The notes: generated from the letters alone by a model not told the origin. A stretch of DNA of 64,000 bases from Callorhinus ursinus (GCF_003265705.1 NW_020312817.1:27315901-27379900); one strand, 5' to 3'. Positions 36,597 through 49,640 are shown, counted from the first letter of the stretch. Made by a program: numbers and translations.

Positions 36597-36705
36597 GTGA
36601 GTATAGTCTGGTCAATGATTTTTCTAAGTTACAGTATCATAGTTTGGAAATACTTTGTTTGGTTTAGATGGCTTTAATATGTCACAGTGGATAAAACTTC
36701 AGAGT
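36584..36705 (+). repeat. Downstream copy of a duplicated segment, overlapping the LTBP1 donor
   Basis: Covers the last 13 coding bases, the splice donor and about 109 bp of intron. GGCACCTTTTCAGTGTGAG here pairs with GGTACCTTATCAGTGTGAT at 34686. Overall similarity is near 78% over about 120 bp, with a 45-bp core that has only two differences. No third copy was seen in the window. Confidence 0.75.
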
Positions 36706-39044
36706 CGTAAAAAAAAACCAAAACAACCCAAACACAACAAACCCACCCTGGTTCCCCAAACAACCAGACAGTGGCCCATTTTCTTTATTTGGAGGAAAGG
36801 CAGTTTCCTTGGATGTTGGCAGAGAATCTGCAGTGACCTGCCTGTAATTCTGTTTCTGCAAGATGACTCCATTTCTGAGACATACTTGTTCTCCTTTTAG
36901 ATACAGTTGTATGCCCGACCTGTTTACATTGATAAAATATTTTCTTTAGTAAGCTAGCCAGGATTCATGCCCTGTGAAATGTCTGAAATGCCCTGCATTA
37001 CTCTCTGAGGTTCACCTCCAGCGGATATTTTTATGACATGAGGTCCACTTTCTAGTCTATGGAGCAGATGGTGTGTCAGGTTTTCGTCTGAATTTGTAAA
37101 GAGCGATTGTATCCGAGGCCAGCTTGGTTACTATCTCACTATGTGGGAAGCTCAAGGACAAGCCCGGGTTCAAAGGGTGGGGAATGTGATGATTTGTGGT
37201 TTAGGTATTACGGAGTGTCTGCTTGCAGCATCTGGAGGAAACGTTCTGGAGTGAGGCGCAGACCATTCAGAGCCGAGAGCTAGACACACGCCCTCCTTCC
37301 AGCAGCTTCCTGCTCCGTCTCACACTGACTTATTGCCTGAGCCACAAGTAATAGAGGAGAATGCCAGTTGTTCGGTTGAAAAGGAGTGTCTTTCACCACC
37401 AAACACAGTGCAAAGAGCTGAGACAGAGTTTTTACGACTGTTGGGCCCTTCAGAAGTCTGTATCTGTATGGGTTTCATTCCCTGGGCCCATCCCCACCTC
37501 CCTGCATTGGTCACCATTCTAGAGTGATTGACTCTTCCCTTAGAATTGGTGACTTAAGAAAAAGTATCTCGTGTAAGGTTTGCACCTTGTATTTTTCATC
37601 TTTTGAGAAAATTCTGCTCCGTGACCTGAGGCTGGATTCCCCAGAGCAATAAGGTGATGAGATTCACAGGGCCCATGAGGACAGCAAGCTCTGGGGATTT
37701 TCAAGAGGGAAGAATGGAGAAATCCTATAGATTATCTCCTTGTCTTTTTGGCAAGATACTTTCAAGTTATTTGCATAACAATAGAGGTGTCCATCTTGTT
37801 TTTAAAGACCCTTTGGTGTAAGTGCTTCATAACCTGTTCTTTGTGAATATCCCTGAGTATATAATATTTTTCTAATCTTAATTTAAAAAATAACCCCAAA
37901 GAGGTATACTTATTATTTCTTTGGGTTTTTATATAGATCAGGGATTTCGTAGAATCTTTCCAGAATTAGAATGTGATGGGAGGAAAGTTTTTGGAAGCTT
38001 ATAACCTTACTGGTAAGGAAGAGAATTTTGAACTCTATGGAAGTGTCAGGAAAAGGTGGTCTGAGAATCACTGGTATTGAGTCTAGAGCCGGGACTGGTT
38101 TGGGTTTGTTGATGATTCGTTATTGGAATGACTGGTCCCACGATGTGTGTGTATTTTAAACTCTCAGACCTTTGTTGAAGTGTCTTCTAGAAGATGAAAT
38201 TATATTTTAGAAAAACAGGGAGAGAAGTTTATCTGTATTGTCCATAAATTTCCCAACCTTTCTGTTTAAATGTAGTTTTTCCATAGCTGGGAGCTAGTAT
38301 AGTAATTCACACTAAGACATAGTCACAGTGATGGGGTTCTCTGCTCAAAGTCCCCAGGAGTTAATTGCTGTTCAAAAGAAAAAAAAAAAAAAGGCCCAGG
38401 AACTAACAGAAATAGGCATATAGAAAGGCCAGGAAAGGCAATGTGGCTATTTTTTGCTGAGCCCGAAACTCTGTTGAGAGCTGGAAGGCTAATGGGAAAG
38501 TTTTGAAAAGAGGTAATTTGGCAGGACCATGAGAATATGGAAATAGCAAAATTGAGTAAGAACAACAATAGAAAGATTAAAACTAGGAAGGAGGAACGAG
38601 TAATACTAAGAACCTAAAAGTAATGTCTCCCCACATCAGCCTCACATTAGATGAAAGGAGCCCCCAAGGACACCTTACATGTAACAGAAAGGAAGAGAAA
38701 GTTAGTAAGGAAGTCTGAGGAAAAGCAGGAACTTTTAGTGTCTTTAATTTTATCTTTATAGAAGAGATCAAATGTAAACAGATGAACCTCTCATTTTGCT
38801 GAAGACTTTTAAGGTCCAATTTTAGGAGTAGATAATTCTGACTCATGAGAAAAACAAGATATTACCAGCAGGTGGGGATAATATGTCTTGGAAAGAGACT
38901 TAGCGACCAGTGTCATAACAGTCCACTGCCGTAACTTTTGGGAAGCTTTGGTGACTAGAGAAAACACTGAGGTTGGCAAAAGACAAGTGTTGTTTTCCCT
39001 GTTGAATTGGGATAAAAAAGGTGGTCTACTGTAATGAATGTAGG

Positions 39045-39150
39045 TATAATAATATCATGCAAACAGCATCCATGATGCTTACTTAGAGCTCTAAGCATCA
39101 TGTAAATTAATCACCTTATAATAGGGGAGCCATAGCCCTACAAGCCCAGT
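39045..39150 (-). repeat. MIR fragment, antisense
   Basis: 'cttacttagagctctaagcatcatgtaaattaatcaccttataatagggga' matches a worn antisense MIR middle. Confidence 0.5.
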
Positions 39151-39598
39151 GAATAAGGATTTGCCATTGATGCCCGGTAGGTCTAGAGAGAAATGGCCAG
39201 AAGAAGCAGGAAAAGAATGACAGTGGTGGGGGCAGGGTAGGATGGGTTCAGTAAAGCAAAGTGTGTTAATATGTTATGTCTAGCACTCTCTAGATAAAGC
39301 AAAGTAGATAGGGAGAAACAAACTATCATGTTGCTAGGGAGGTGTTCTCTGCTGCAAAGAATGAACATTTTATTAGGATTTCCCAGAGTTTTGATGACCT
39401 GACGCGTCATCCCTTACCACTGTGCACATACTGCTTTTTTCCTATCTTGGTTCTGTGCTTTACCATCCTTCTGAGTCACTTCCCAGGTTGCTTAACATCC
39501 TGTGTTGGGTGTTTGCTGCTTACTGGCTGTCTCTAGCATAGTGGTGCTTTATTCATTGGTCTTAAGAGAATTTAATTTGCATGACTATCAGCTACAGC

Positions 39599-39755
39599 AG
39601 GGGTCTGTAAACTTTCTCTTAAAGGATCTGATAGTAAATACTGCAGGCTTGGCATTGTGAGGATGTTACATATAGGTTCTTACATAACTGTTGAAAATGT
39701 GACAATTTAAAGATGTGAAAATCATTCTTAGCTGGCAGGTTGTAAAAAAAAAAAA
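39599..39755 (+). mobile_element. hAT-type MITE with CAGGGGTC ends
   Basis: Starts CAGGGGTCTGTAAACTTTCTCTTAAAGG, then 'gatagtaaatactgcaggcttggcattgtgagg' and an A13 run, the 5' half of a common hAT non-autonomous family. Same family as 58604, 59975 and 63660. Family name not assigned. Confidence 0.7.
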
Positions 39756-40189
39756 AATTGAGTGGCTGGCTAGATTAGTCTCATGGGTGGTCAAGTTAGC
39801 CAGGTGCTGATCTAGTGCCTTAGTCTCTCAGTATATGAAAAACATCTAGAGTTTAGACCTGTAGGTACCTAGATCATAGCCATTGAATTAAAAGCTGTCC
39901 AAGAGGCCCTGTCTATAACCAGCTGTCCTTCATTGTCACTGTCCCTGGCAACCCACCCTCCTCACCATCATGTTCAGATAAATCTTCACTAGTTTGAAGG
40001 CAGCCAGAAAAATATGAACTACTAGAAGACCACTCTAGTCCGATACATCTAGTTTCCTTTACTGTTAGAGCGACAAGCCACACAGCAATTGGGAAAATAA
40101 TGGATGTTACTCCCGGTTGTTTAAGGAAAGCCTTTTAATATTGACAGAAATAACATTTTTATTGGATGAACCAGTAACTGCCATCTGGC

Positions 40190-40762
40190 TAGACTGAATC
40201 ACATTAAACTATCACCTGAAGTCCTCCAAAAGTTAAACATAGTTGTTATATGACCCAGCGTTTCCACTTCTAGGTATATATCCAAGAGAATTGAAAACAT
40301 ATGTTCATACAAAAACTCGTATACAAATGTTCATAGCAGCATTATTCATAACAACCAAAAAGTGAGAACAACCAAAGTGTCTCTCATCTGATGAATATAT
40401 AAACAAAATATGGTGTATCTGACAAGGGGGTTGTTCAGCCATAAAAAAGGAATGGAATACTAATACATGCCACAGCATGAATGAACCTTGAAAACATGTG
40501 GAGTGAAGGAATCCAGACATGAAAGGATTCAGATCACATATAATTCCGTTATACGAAATGTCCAGAATAGGCAAATCCATACAGACAGAAAGTAGATTAG
40601 TGATTGCTAGGGGTTGAGGAGAAGGGGGAATGGGGAGTGATTGTTTATGAATAAGGAGTTTCTTTTGGGTTGATAAGTATTGTGGGATTAGTCATGGTGG
40701 TTGTATGACCTGTGGACCTGTGAATATATTAAGAGCCCTGTTAAAAAAATTAAAGTACTTAC
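40190..40762 (+). mobile_element. L1 3' part, sense
   Basis: 'tgacccagcgtttccacttctaggtatatatccaagagaattgaaaac', 'gttcatagcagcattattcataacaaccaaaaagtg', 'gatgaatatataaacaaaatatggtgtat', 'ttgttcagccataaaaaaggaatgg', 'agactgatt'-type and 'gattgctaggggttgaggagaaggggg' are the sense L1 end of ORF2 and 3' UTR, with a tail at 40740-40760. Confidence 0.9.
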
Positions 40763-41598
40763 AATTTTTTTTTTTTTTTGCGCCATATAGGTAGTTACAA
40801 AAGACTTAGCATGACCTCCAGGAATGGAGCTCCTTGGGCTCTCTCTAAGTATGGTATGGGCTGAGGGGTCTCCTTTATCCAGTATCTTCCTTGGTAACTT
40901 CTAGGAAAAAATTGGGTATGTAAACCAAATTCTATTGTGTTTATTTTAGTATTTATAACCCAGCGGAAGAAAAGTTAAAGTGACTTGATAACATTTGAAA
41001 AATCATCTTATAAAAAACATTCGAGACTATTAGTATAACATATGCCCAGGAACAAACCCAAATAACTCATGCAAAAAGAGATTAGTTTGGCACAACTCAC
41101 TAGAAAAAGACCTTGAATGTAATTAATGAGTATTCACACCAGACTATCTGCTGTTGTAGTAAAAACACTGTGGGGTGCTCGATGATGTTAAAAGCGGAGA
41201 ATATTTCTGTTATAATCTGTGGTGGAAGGACGTTTTTATCTTCAGGGCTATAAGTACTGGAGAGCTTCCTAAGAAAGGTGGTAGACTTACTTAAAAAGGA
41301 GATCTTTAGGATGAGCAGAAATATTCATGCAACTGAAATGGTTTGCAGGTTATGCAAAGAGTCCTAAGAGCTAAAAGACTGGGCAGTCTCTGACTTAAAT
41401 ATACAGCTGCTTAGTCTCTTTTTCTATTATATTTTAATATTTGGAAGTACTTAGAAATTAAAACTTCTCTAAATCAGATTTTCCATTGCCAATTCCAGTT
41501 GTTTTCCTGTCAAGATGGACTTTGCTTTTAAAGAGGTTATTTATGTTTTAAAGTCATCTAAAATTTTAGTTTACTTTCACTTAAATTTACTTTAATTT

Positions 41599-41652
41599 CA
41601 TTTAAATTTTAAATTTAATTTCATTTCAGTTTTTCATTTAAATTTTAAATTT
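41599..41652 (+). repeat. Short AT-rich direct repeat
   Basis: The 18-mer CATTTAAATTTTAAATTT occurs at 41599-41616 and again at 41635-41652, each containing near-palindromes of AAATTT. The surroundings are unusually rich in ATTTAAATT words. Confidence 0.9.
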
Positions 41653-41849
41653 CAGGAAAGACACATGTCCTCTTTTACATGCTACCTTTTTAAAGTTTTA
41701 AAAGCCGATACAAATCAGACTCTTAAAAGAATTGGCAGTTTTTCCTCTGATGTGCTGAAATATGGCAGAGAGATGGATTGCTGGCCTTTCAGACACACGT
41801 TACCAAAGTTCGGACAAGCTCACTACTTTCAGTGTTAAGCAAAGCCTTG

Positions 41850-43320
41850 CTGCTTGACTAAGCAGCCACCATGGTGCAGGAAGAAGGTACGCAGCCCCCA
41901 CTGGGCCCCTCTGGAGAGAAGAAAATATAATCGTGCTTGCACCGGGACCACCTTAGCCCTGGATCCTGTGGTCTCTGTTGACTTCTGTCAGTCCTTGCAA
42001 CAGAGCAGGCAGCTCAGCAACCGCCCAGCAGTCGGTCACAGGCTACCTGGAATTCCTGCCCCCCCCCCCCATTTAAAGATAGAGCAGGCAGCCAGGTGTC
42101 AGGCCTGAGAGGGGGAGGCAAAGATACCATTGTTCTCACACCAGCAGCCTTGCTACCTGAGCCCCCGCATCCCAGCTCTGGCCTGACTGTAGCCCACAGT
42201 CCCAGGTGGTGAAGAGCATGGACCCTTTGGCCACGAGACCTTCTCTTTGTACTTCTAGTGACACTGTGGTTGGATGTGCTAGCATGAGCCCCCAGGCTTT
42301 GTTCCCAGTGACATCAAGAAGCCTAACAAGGCATGGAAGCATTTCAGGGTTTGATGGTTATGTCTCCCCCTTGAAAAAGTAAGTCCCTGTGTTTGGAGTG
42401 AGGATTGTGTATGGTTGCAGACTGGTACAGCGAAGAGTAACGTTACCCATAAAACCATGCACTTCCTGGTTGTTTTCACTGTGGGAATGCAGTGCTTCTG
42501 CAAAAGCTCAGAGATGACAATGTTTTTTCTTTGGCAAAACAAATCTGAAGGTTAGGAGGCAGGCAGTGTTTGGCCGGGATTGTTCTGCTTACCCCGGCCA
42601 CTTCAAGGAGGTAGACAAGAACACTACTAAAAGGCTCTGGATGCCCAGTGCCAGTCTGAGTCATCACAGAGAGAGTCTGCGGTATAGCTCAGAGCACCCA
42701 CCATGGGATAGAAGGTGATGTGGGGGAGAAAGACCAAATTCATCCTCCATCTGTTGGCCCTTCACAAAAGAGGAGAGAAACCCTGGACCAGCTATTGGAT
42801 AAACACAAATGTATATGCAATCAGCAGAGATGAGGAAATCAGAGCCAGATTGCTCTGCATGGGATGAATTGTTATCGGGAGATTGTCAGGGGAGGAGCAG
42901 TTTGAAAATGCAGGTAAAGAAGAATCTGGTCCTGAGAACCACCCAAGCCTCATTTTAGGATATGAGTGTGAAGGGAGAAAAGAAAGAGCAGAGGGAGAAA
43001 TTGCTTGTGCTGGCAACTCCAGGTGTCTGCGTTGCCCTCACCGACAATTACTGATTGATGGGAGCCCCACTGGGGCCAAGCTCTGCCCATGGACTGAGAG
43101 TGCACTTGAGGGGAAGAAGAATTCCGTAGGCGCACGTTCTGCAGCCTTGACAGCCTTCCCTGTGTGGAGACCACCTTTGGTTGGGTCAGGTGCAAATGAA
43201 TGTCTTTGGGATTGGCCCCACAACAAACCAGTGGGTACAAAGTGGAAGTGGGACCAGCCAGGAGCTAGATCCTCCAAGAAGCTGATGAAAACTAACAAAG
43301 AAACAATTTAGCATTTAAAA
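41850..43320. other. Unassigned region, richer in GC than its surroundings
   Basis: About 1.5 kb with visibly more G and C than the AT-rich block just before it. It includes a 142-codon frame at 42883-43311 with no ATG except near its end, and an ATG in a GCCACCATGG context at 41871 that stops after 19 codons. No protein family is recognised on either strand and no repeat name fits. It could be a decayed retrocopy, an old retroelement interior or plain intron. Confidence 0.4.
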
Positions 43321-45263
43321 TACTAGGTGGGGGGAAAAAAAGACTGCTTTAAAGAAGAAATTGTGGTAAAACTCCATGCTTTTTGCCTTATGAAATCAAA
43401 TTCCTGATTGGTCTGTTCGGTCACCTACACCACTCTGTGTGTGGGAATAAGGAACCTTGAGCCAGTTTCCAGCTGTATGTCAGTGTGGATGTTAGCACTA
43501 TAGATGGCTAAAAGAATATCACCTATTCTTCAGTAATTTCTGGCAAAGTTCTTGTTGGCTTAAATGCCTAGATGGCAAAGCCGCAGCATTCCTTGGTACA
43601 AACTGATGCTCGAGAAGACATTCCAGTGAATGTGGGTGAAGGACCAGGGTTTTGCTGAGCCAACGCCCTCAAGAATCTATATTCCATTGAAGAGCAGGGT
43701 ATTACTCGCTGTAGAGAGGGTTATATGTGCAGTCTTACCATGGCCACTGTGCCTCAGTTGGGGGTGGTGAGCGCCGGTGGTATGTTTTATCCAGGAGTTG
43801 TCTGATCACATCCCAGTCTAGGAAGGTAGGTGAACATGAACGTTCTCTTTGCCTCTTGATCGCTTACACACAGTGGAAGATCACTGGGAAATGGTAGACA
43901 TAGACTGATTATAAACACTTCCAGGAAGCTTATCCAGCAATATTAAAAACAACAGTGGAGGAAACCTAGAGTGAAGGGTTATGTAATCTAAATTCTCCAA
44001 TGGGCAGCCTTTCGTGCCAGAGAAGGAGGTTTCAATCCCAAGCGTCCCAGATTTCATAATAAATAAACAAAGTAATCCAAGGATATTTCTGGGTGTTGAG
44101 ACCAAGTTCAAGATATTGAGGAATAGATCCTGTATGGTTCCAGAATATTCTGTGATCAAACTGTGATAATGGTGGGGGAAAATACCACGAATGAATTTAC
44201 AGGTTGCCTGGAAAGTACAAAATAGTGTTTTAGGAGGAGAAAAATCTGTGTTTGAAGAGATGTTCCTACTCAGACTTTGGATTTCTCTGCCAGAAACGGA
44301 GGGCTTTGATTTTATTTCTGAATAAGAAAATAGTTTCTAGGAAATAATCATTGTTAAAGTTGAATTGATGGTTTTGATTCAACAGAAATGAGATTGTACA
44401 AAAATATTGCTAAGGAGATATTCCAAAGGGAATTGAAATAGAATTGGTATTTACTCAGGTTAGTCCCCTTAAAAGAGGGGTCCTCTTAGCATTGAAAATT
44501 ACTGCCTTGTGTTGAGTCTGTCTTCCCCACTTTGAGGTAAAGAGCTCCTTACCTCCCTTACATTTTATGACCTTTAAAGAGTTTGTGTTGTAATTTTCTA
44601 CCGTTTTAGTTCTGCATGATTTTTTGATATTTACTTAGTATTAGCCCCTTTTAAATTGAAATGTATCTTTACTGAAACCCAGTTGCCCAACTTCTGTGTT
44701 CCCGTACAGAGGAAGTACAAGTTCACACACGGCTGTGAATGGGAGGGAAACCTTTCTTCCCTAAGAGGTAATTGCAATATGATTATATTTGAGTACTTCT
44801 TCTGACAGGAAAGCAGTAAACCACAAAATGTGTATGTATGCCGTATGTATATGCATATATACACATACATGTTCAATCACATATAAAAATATGTGTTATT
44901 TAAAGAGTTATTTCTTTGCAGCCACCTACATTATCCATCTCACAAGTATCCGTTAAAAAAAAAAAACGCGTAGCCCTAACAGCGCTTCCCCCATTTGCGC
45001 TTCCAAGGTCCCAGCTTTTTAACTAAATGAAAACTTTAAACAGGCCGTGGTTGCTCTTGTGAAAAACCTCATAGTTATTTCAAAACCCCTATATCCTAGG
45101 AACAGACATAGAAAGCTTTGGGGAAGCAAAGAATCTGGACAGCAGGTGGGAGGGCGGTGGTCATGGGGTTCCCTATGGTAGATGGCCCCTGGGCTGCTTG
45201 CGTGGGATCGAGGGCTCGCTGCTAACGATGCCTGGAGCCTCACGCACCAGGCAGCTGTGCTGT

Positions 45264-45474
45264 GTTTGTGTTTTTGTTTTTAATTTTTTAAAAGATTTTA
45301 TTTATTTGGCAGAGAGACACACAGTGAGAGAGGGAACACAAGCAGGGGGAGTGAGAGAGGGAGAAGCAGGCTTCCCGCGGAGCAGGGCGCCCAAGGCGGG
45401 GCTTGATTCCAGGACCCTGGGATCATGACCTGAGCCGAAGGCAGACGCTTAACGACTGAGTCACCCAGGCGCCC
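45264..45474 (-). mobile_element. Can-SINE, antisense, full length
   Basis: T-rich side then AAAAGATTTTATTTATTTGGCAGAGAG to GAGTCACCCAGGCGCCCC. CTGTGCTGT at 45255-45263 and 45475-45483 is the target duplication. Confidence 0.95.
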
Positions 45475-47644
45475 CTGTGCTGTTTGTTTTAATGAAGCCC
45501 ACTTACCGGCTACAGGTGCATCTCATGCTGGCCACTGCCTGCCTCCGACGCCGCAGAAAGCGGAGCTCTTCCTCCCACGCGTTCAGTGTCCGTGCCCCGA
45601 AGAGCCGCTGAAGGAGGCTCTGCTTGGCTTTGGAGGGCTCCCGAATAACACTCCCCAAACAAAATCTTTTGATGTTTTTTTCCCCTTTATTCGTCATTCA
45701 GAAATATTTTGCCACCTTTGGTAATTCAGTTAGGTAGATGCTATCTGGTCCAAAGGTCTTTTTCTTTGTGTTTGTAACTCTAGATATTTAACAAAAACAA
45801 AGCACGATTTAAGTGTGCTTTAGTTTGTTTTTACAGGGAGAGAGGGAGGCACGTATATTTTGTTACTATTTTCCTGTCCTGTTTAACTTTTCTCCATGAC
45901 ATTTTTTTCATCCCAGAATAAATAATAAAAATGTAGATCTTATTTACATGTAATTCTTTCTTCCCTCCTCCTCCTCACCATGGCTTCCTTGTGGGCATAG
46001 AGGACTTTGCTACCCCATTGACTTGGAACTTGGCTCTGTGACTTGCTCTTAGTAATGGAGTGTGGGTGGAATGACAGTGTACCATTTCAGAGCTTAGAGT
46101 TGTAGGGTTCCACTCTTCCTTGTACCGTGAAAACCCTATGGATCTGGTCTGCTGACATGCCAGTTCCTTTGACTTCTGTTTTTCTTAGATTACCTTAGCA
46201 GGGCAGAAGAGGGACTTTTTAAGACAATCTGGACAGTTGTTGGTCTCAGAGCAGATGATACTGTTTTAATCAGCTAGGATACATACAGGTAAAAATGCTG
46301 CTCTGGGTGACCTCACCCTCTTGCCACAGTGGACTAGAAGATGGGTAGGCACTTGACCCAAGAAAACCAACCTGAGTTAGCCAGCTGCTGTAAGGTGGCC
46401 CGACAGAAGAGCATTCCCTAAGAGGGATGACACTGATGAAGTAAGATTGACCAGAATTTTTCAAGGAATTTGTAAGTTAGAGGTGAACAGTAAGCGACTG
46501 GAACAGAAGTAGAATACAAAGTAGAAGCATAAACAGCCAGGAGAAGCTTTGTGTCATGTTAATGTTGGGTCCGAGAATGAAGTCTAACGGCATTTTCTGA
46601 AAAGCATTTTCTGGATATAGGGCAACATATAATGGGTTGCTGAAAGTACTATGAATTCTTAATGTATTCCCACTTACTGAAGTATATTCTAGTCTCCATT
46701 AGGTCTGGCCTATGTGGCAGGCTGTTCTGGGTTGTCTTGAGACTTGCATCTCCCATGTTGCTGAGCACAGCTCTATTGCACAATCCCATCACTTGAGAGT
46801 GTGTGCAACACACGCCCCCCCATTGTATTGTAGGTAGAGACCCCAGCTAGCACACATTCTGTTTGAACCCTTCCCTTTGATAGCTGCATGTCTTGATGTC
46901 TCAGAGCACCAAAGACTGTCTTTCAGAGAAGGATAACCCAGCTGCTTTACTCTTCTTCACTCCCTTAGTCCGTCTATATTCTCTTATTCCTGCGAAAGCT
47001 TGGGGTATTGGGAGATGCACAGACAGGTGAGTGGGGTCAGCTACATATGTTCTCCAAGACCACTGAGCACTCAGAATTGTTCTGCCTGGCCTGGGGTTTC
47101 ATAGGGCCTGTGGTTTTACCAAATTTATATCTCAGTACCCATTTGGATTTTTAATAGAAATGTTTTCAGCTCTCGAATTCTTGCTCACATGGAATGGAGA
47201 ATGTCCAACTTCAGTTCATTAGTGAGTATAGACAGGAACCTTTCCAATAAGACCCCGAAATCCCGTCATGCCTCCTAGTCATCTTTTTCTGGTATGGGTT
47301 TTCAGGCATCCACAGTGGGGTGTGTGTGCAAATACCTGTCAGGCATGTTCTGCCATGTCTTGAACATGGAAATAGAGCAAAATTAGATACCTCTTTTTTT
47401 TTTTAAGTTTTAAAAAGACTCTTAGTGGAGAAAGTGATTCATAATGTTTCTTGTCAGAGATCCCAGTTTCCAAAACACACCTTAATATACCTCAAGAACA
47501 TATAATATATATATTTAAAAACCTGCTGAAGGTATTGGAAATTATATTCTTGTCTCTGAACATCAGGTAATTAGGAAATTTGGACATAAGCTCATTTGTT
47601 CCCACCAGTGGCACTATGCAGATTCCATCTTCCTCTTTTTCCTC

Positions 47645-47735
47645 ATCTATTTGGCTTAGTATATGTCAGCCACTGTACTAAGAGCCTGACGTGCATTAAG
47701 TCAATGTGTTACATTATAATATTAGTACATTGACT
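47645..47735 (-). repeat. MIR fragment, antisense
   Basis: 'ttagtatatgtcagccactgtactaagagcctgacgtgcattaagtca' follows the antisense MIR 3' part. Confidence 0.55.
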
Positions 47736-48469
47736 GTTTAAAATTTACCCTACATGTATATTCATGTAAGTTTATTAGGAGACAAAACTATGATGAGTTA
47801 AAAATTGCCAAAAGCAATCTTACTCATTGGGAAGAGTTTCGCTTTACCTGATAACGGTGCCAGATGGTAGCTACACTTGTGATGAGCACAGCATAATGTC
47901 TCTAGTGGTTGGATCTCTGTCCTACACCTGAAGTGAATGTAACACTGTTTCAAGAATACTTCAGTAGTAACGATGGAAAAAAAAGAGTACAACTCTAGCT
48001 CTTTATGTGTTATTTTTAAGTGAATGCAAAGCCAAATTTGACGACATTAAAAAAAAAGTCTGTCAGCTTTATTATTATATGTAGGGCTTTAATGACAGTA
48101 TCACTTAAAAATGACCTAAACTTAGAGTTTCTGGTAAGAATTGTTTAACTTAATTATTCAAATTAGGCAAAATAAGCTATTCTAATCAATGGGTGTCTGT
48201 TATTCATTGAAATCCATTTTGATACCTTTCAAACCAAGTCAAGCAATCAGATCTTATCTGGAAATTATGTAGCAATCAAAGTCCACAGTGGAACTTTATT
48301 CTAGAGTCTTAAATAATAATTATGATAAAACAAACATCTTGAGATGAAATTTTCCATATTTAGCAGCTCTTGTGGGTTTTGCTGTATGATATATCATGGG
48401 GTAAATGTCACCACTAGTTTGAGCTTTCCCTCACAGTTGCTCCACCAAGAGCTGACCACGTGTAATGAT

Positions 48470-48665
48470 AGCCTCTTGGGTTTGCATAGTGTTTAACAGG
48501 TTATGAATCACATCCATACAGATTATTTCATGTGGCCCCTGCCACGGTCTCACTAGGCAGATGGGTCAGGTAGCATTATTCCGTGTGTCTCTTTGTCCCC
48601 ACTCTAGTTTGCAAGATCCTGCAGGGTGGAGCCTGTGACTCGCTTCACTGTCTTCTATTCCATCG
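48470..48665. repeat. MIR-type / L2 fragments
   Basis: 'gtttgcatagtgtttaacaggttatgaatcacatccatacagattatttcatg' and 'ctaggcagatgggtcaggtagcattattc' look like a MIR-class fragment. 'tttgcaagatcctgcagggtggagcctgtgactcgcttcactgtcttctattcc' right after it looks like a worn L2 3' end. Confidence 0.45.
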
Positions 48666-48714
48666 AAACTCTGAATATTGGTTTCTCTGTCAAATACACA
48701 TCTTAGCACTTATT

Positions 48715-49075
48715 CCCATAGGTCTGTCGTAAGAATGAAATGAGGTAAGGGATATGAAACGTAACATACTGCCAAACACATATTATGTGCTCAATCTGTT
48801 TGTTTCCCTCCCTTGCTCCAGCCTTCCCAGGTGCTGGTTATCCTGTAGTTTTTATAGTAAATGCTCATTGGAAGTGTAGGAGAGGCATTGGGTAGTGAGG
48901 AAAGAGTGAAGGCTTGTGCTGAAATCCCAGCTCTACCGTTTCCTAACAAAATGACCTTGGTCAGGTTTCTGATGAACATCTCTGTAGTTTCCTAGTCTGC
49001 AAAGGGGTGAGTATTATTTAAATGACTGTGGTGTGCATGTGAGCTCCATAGCTTAGTTAGGGACTCAGTACATGT
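48715..49075 (+). repeat. Two MIR pieces, sense
   Basis: 48715-48796 ('cccataggtctgtcgtaagaatgaaatgagg..atactgccaaacacatattatgtgctcaat') is a sense MIR 3' part. 48885-49060 ('gcttgtgctgaaatcccagctctaccgtttcc', 'atgaccttggtcagg', 'gtagtttcctagtctgcaaagggg') is a second sense MIR 5' to middle part. Confidence 0.75.
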
Positions 49076-49194
49076 TTCATGAGCCCATCAGTTATGCAGA
49101 CAGTGCTGTGTACATATAGAAAGGTCCATAAATTCAGCTTCTGTGTCCTCAGAATCTAGGGAAGAAGAAGAGCAGTGAAGTGTGCGTCTGTGTG

Positions 49195-49640
49195 TTTATA
49201 CTTTAACGTGTAACAAATTAACCCAAACCTTAGTGGTTTAAAGCAACAAACATTATCTTAGACTTTCTGTGCCTCAGAAATTCAGAAATACCTTAGCTGA
49301 TTGGTTTTGGCTCCGATTCTGTCATGAAGTTGCTGTCAGGGTATCAGCAGGGGCTGCAGACATCTGAAGGCTTGCCTGGGGCTGGAAGATTCACTCTCAG
49401 GGTGGCTCACTCACATGGCATTTGGCAGGAGACTTTGGTTCTCTGCCATGTGGGCCACTCTATGGGCCCCTTAAGTATTCTCATGACATGGAGCTGGCTT
49501 CCCCCCTCCAGAATGAGTGACTGGAGAGAGAGAGCCCAAGACAGAAACTGCCTTTTGTGATCTAGTCTCTGAAGCTGAAACCATCACTTCTGTTTATTCT
49601 GTTCTTAAGACATGAGTTGCTAAGACCAGCTCGTATTTAG
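49195..49640 (+). repeat. Ancient LTR-like dispersed repeat
   Basis: 'gtaacaaattaacccaaaccttagtggtttaaagcaacaaac', 'gcaggggctgcagacatctgaaggcttgcctggggctgg', 'ctcactcacatggc', 'gccatgtgggccactctatgggcccc' and 'gacatggagctggcttcccccc' are in the order of a common mammalian repeat of this type, the same family as the element at the window start. Confidence 0.65.

Noticed and set aside
36597..36667. Extension of the LTBP1-L exon frame beyond 36596
   Set aside because: A consensus donor GTGAGT at 36597 and the phase match to 61113 show the exon ends there; the remaining open codons are chance.
42883..43311. 142-codon + frame
   Set aside because: Begins at a TTG and holds no ATG until near its end. 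Not called as a gene; the region is described as unassigned.
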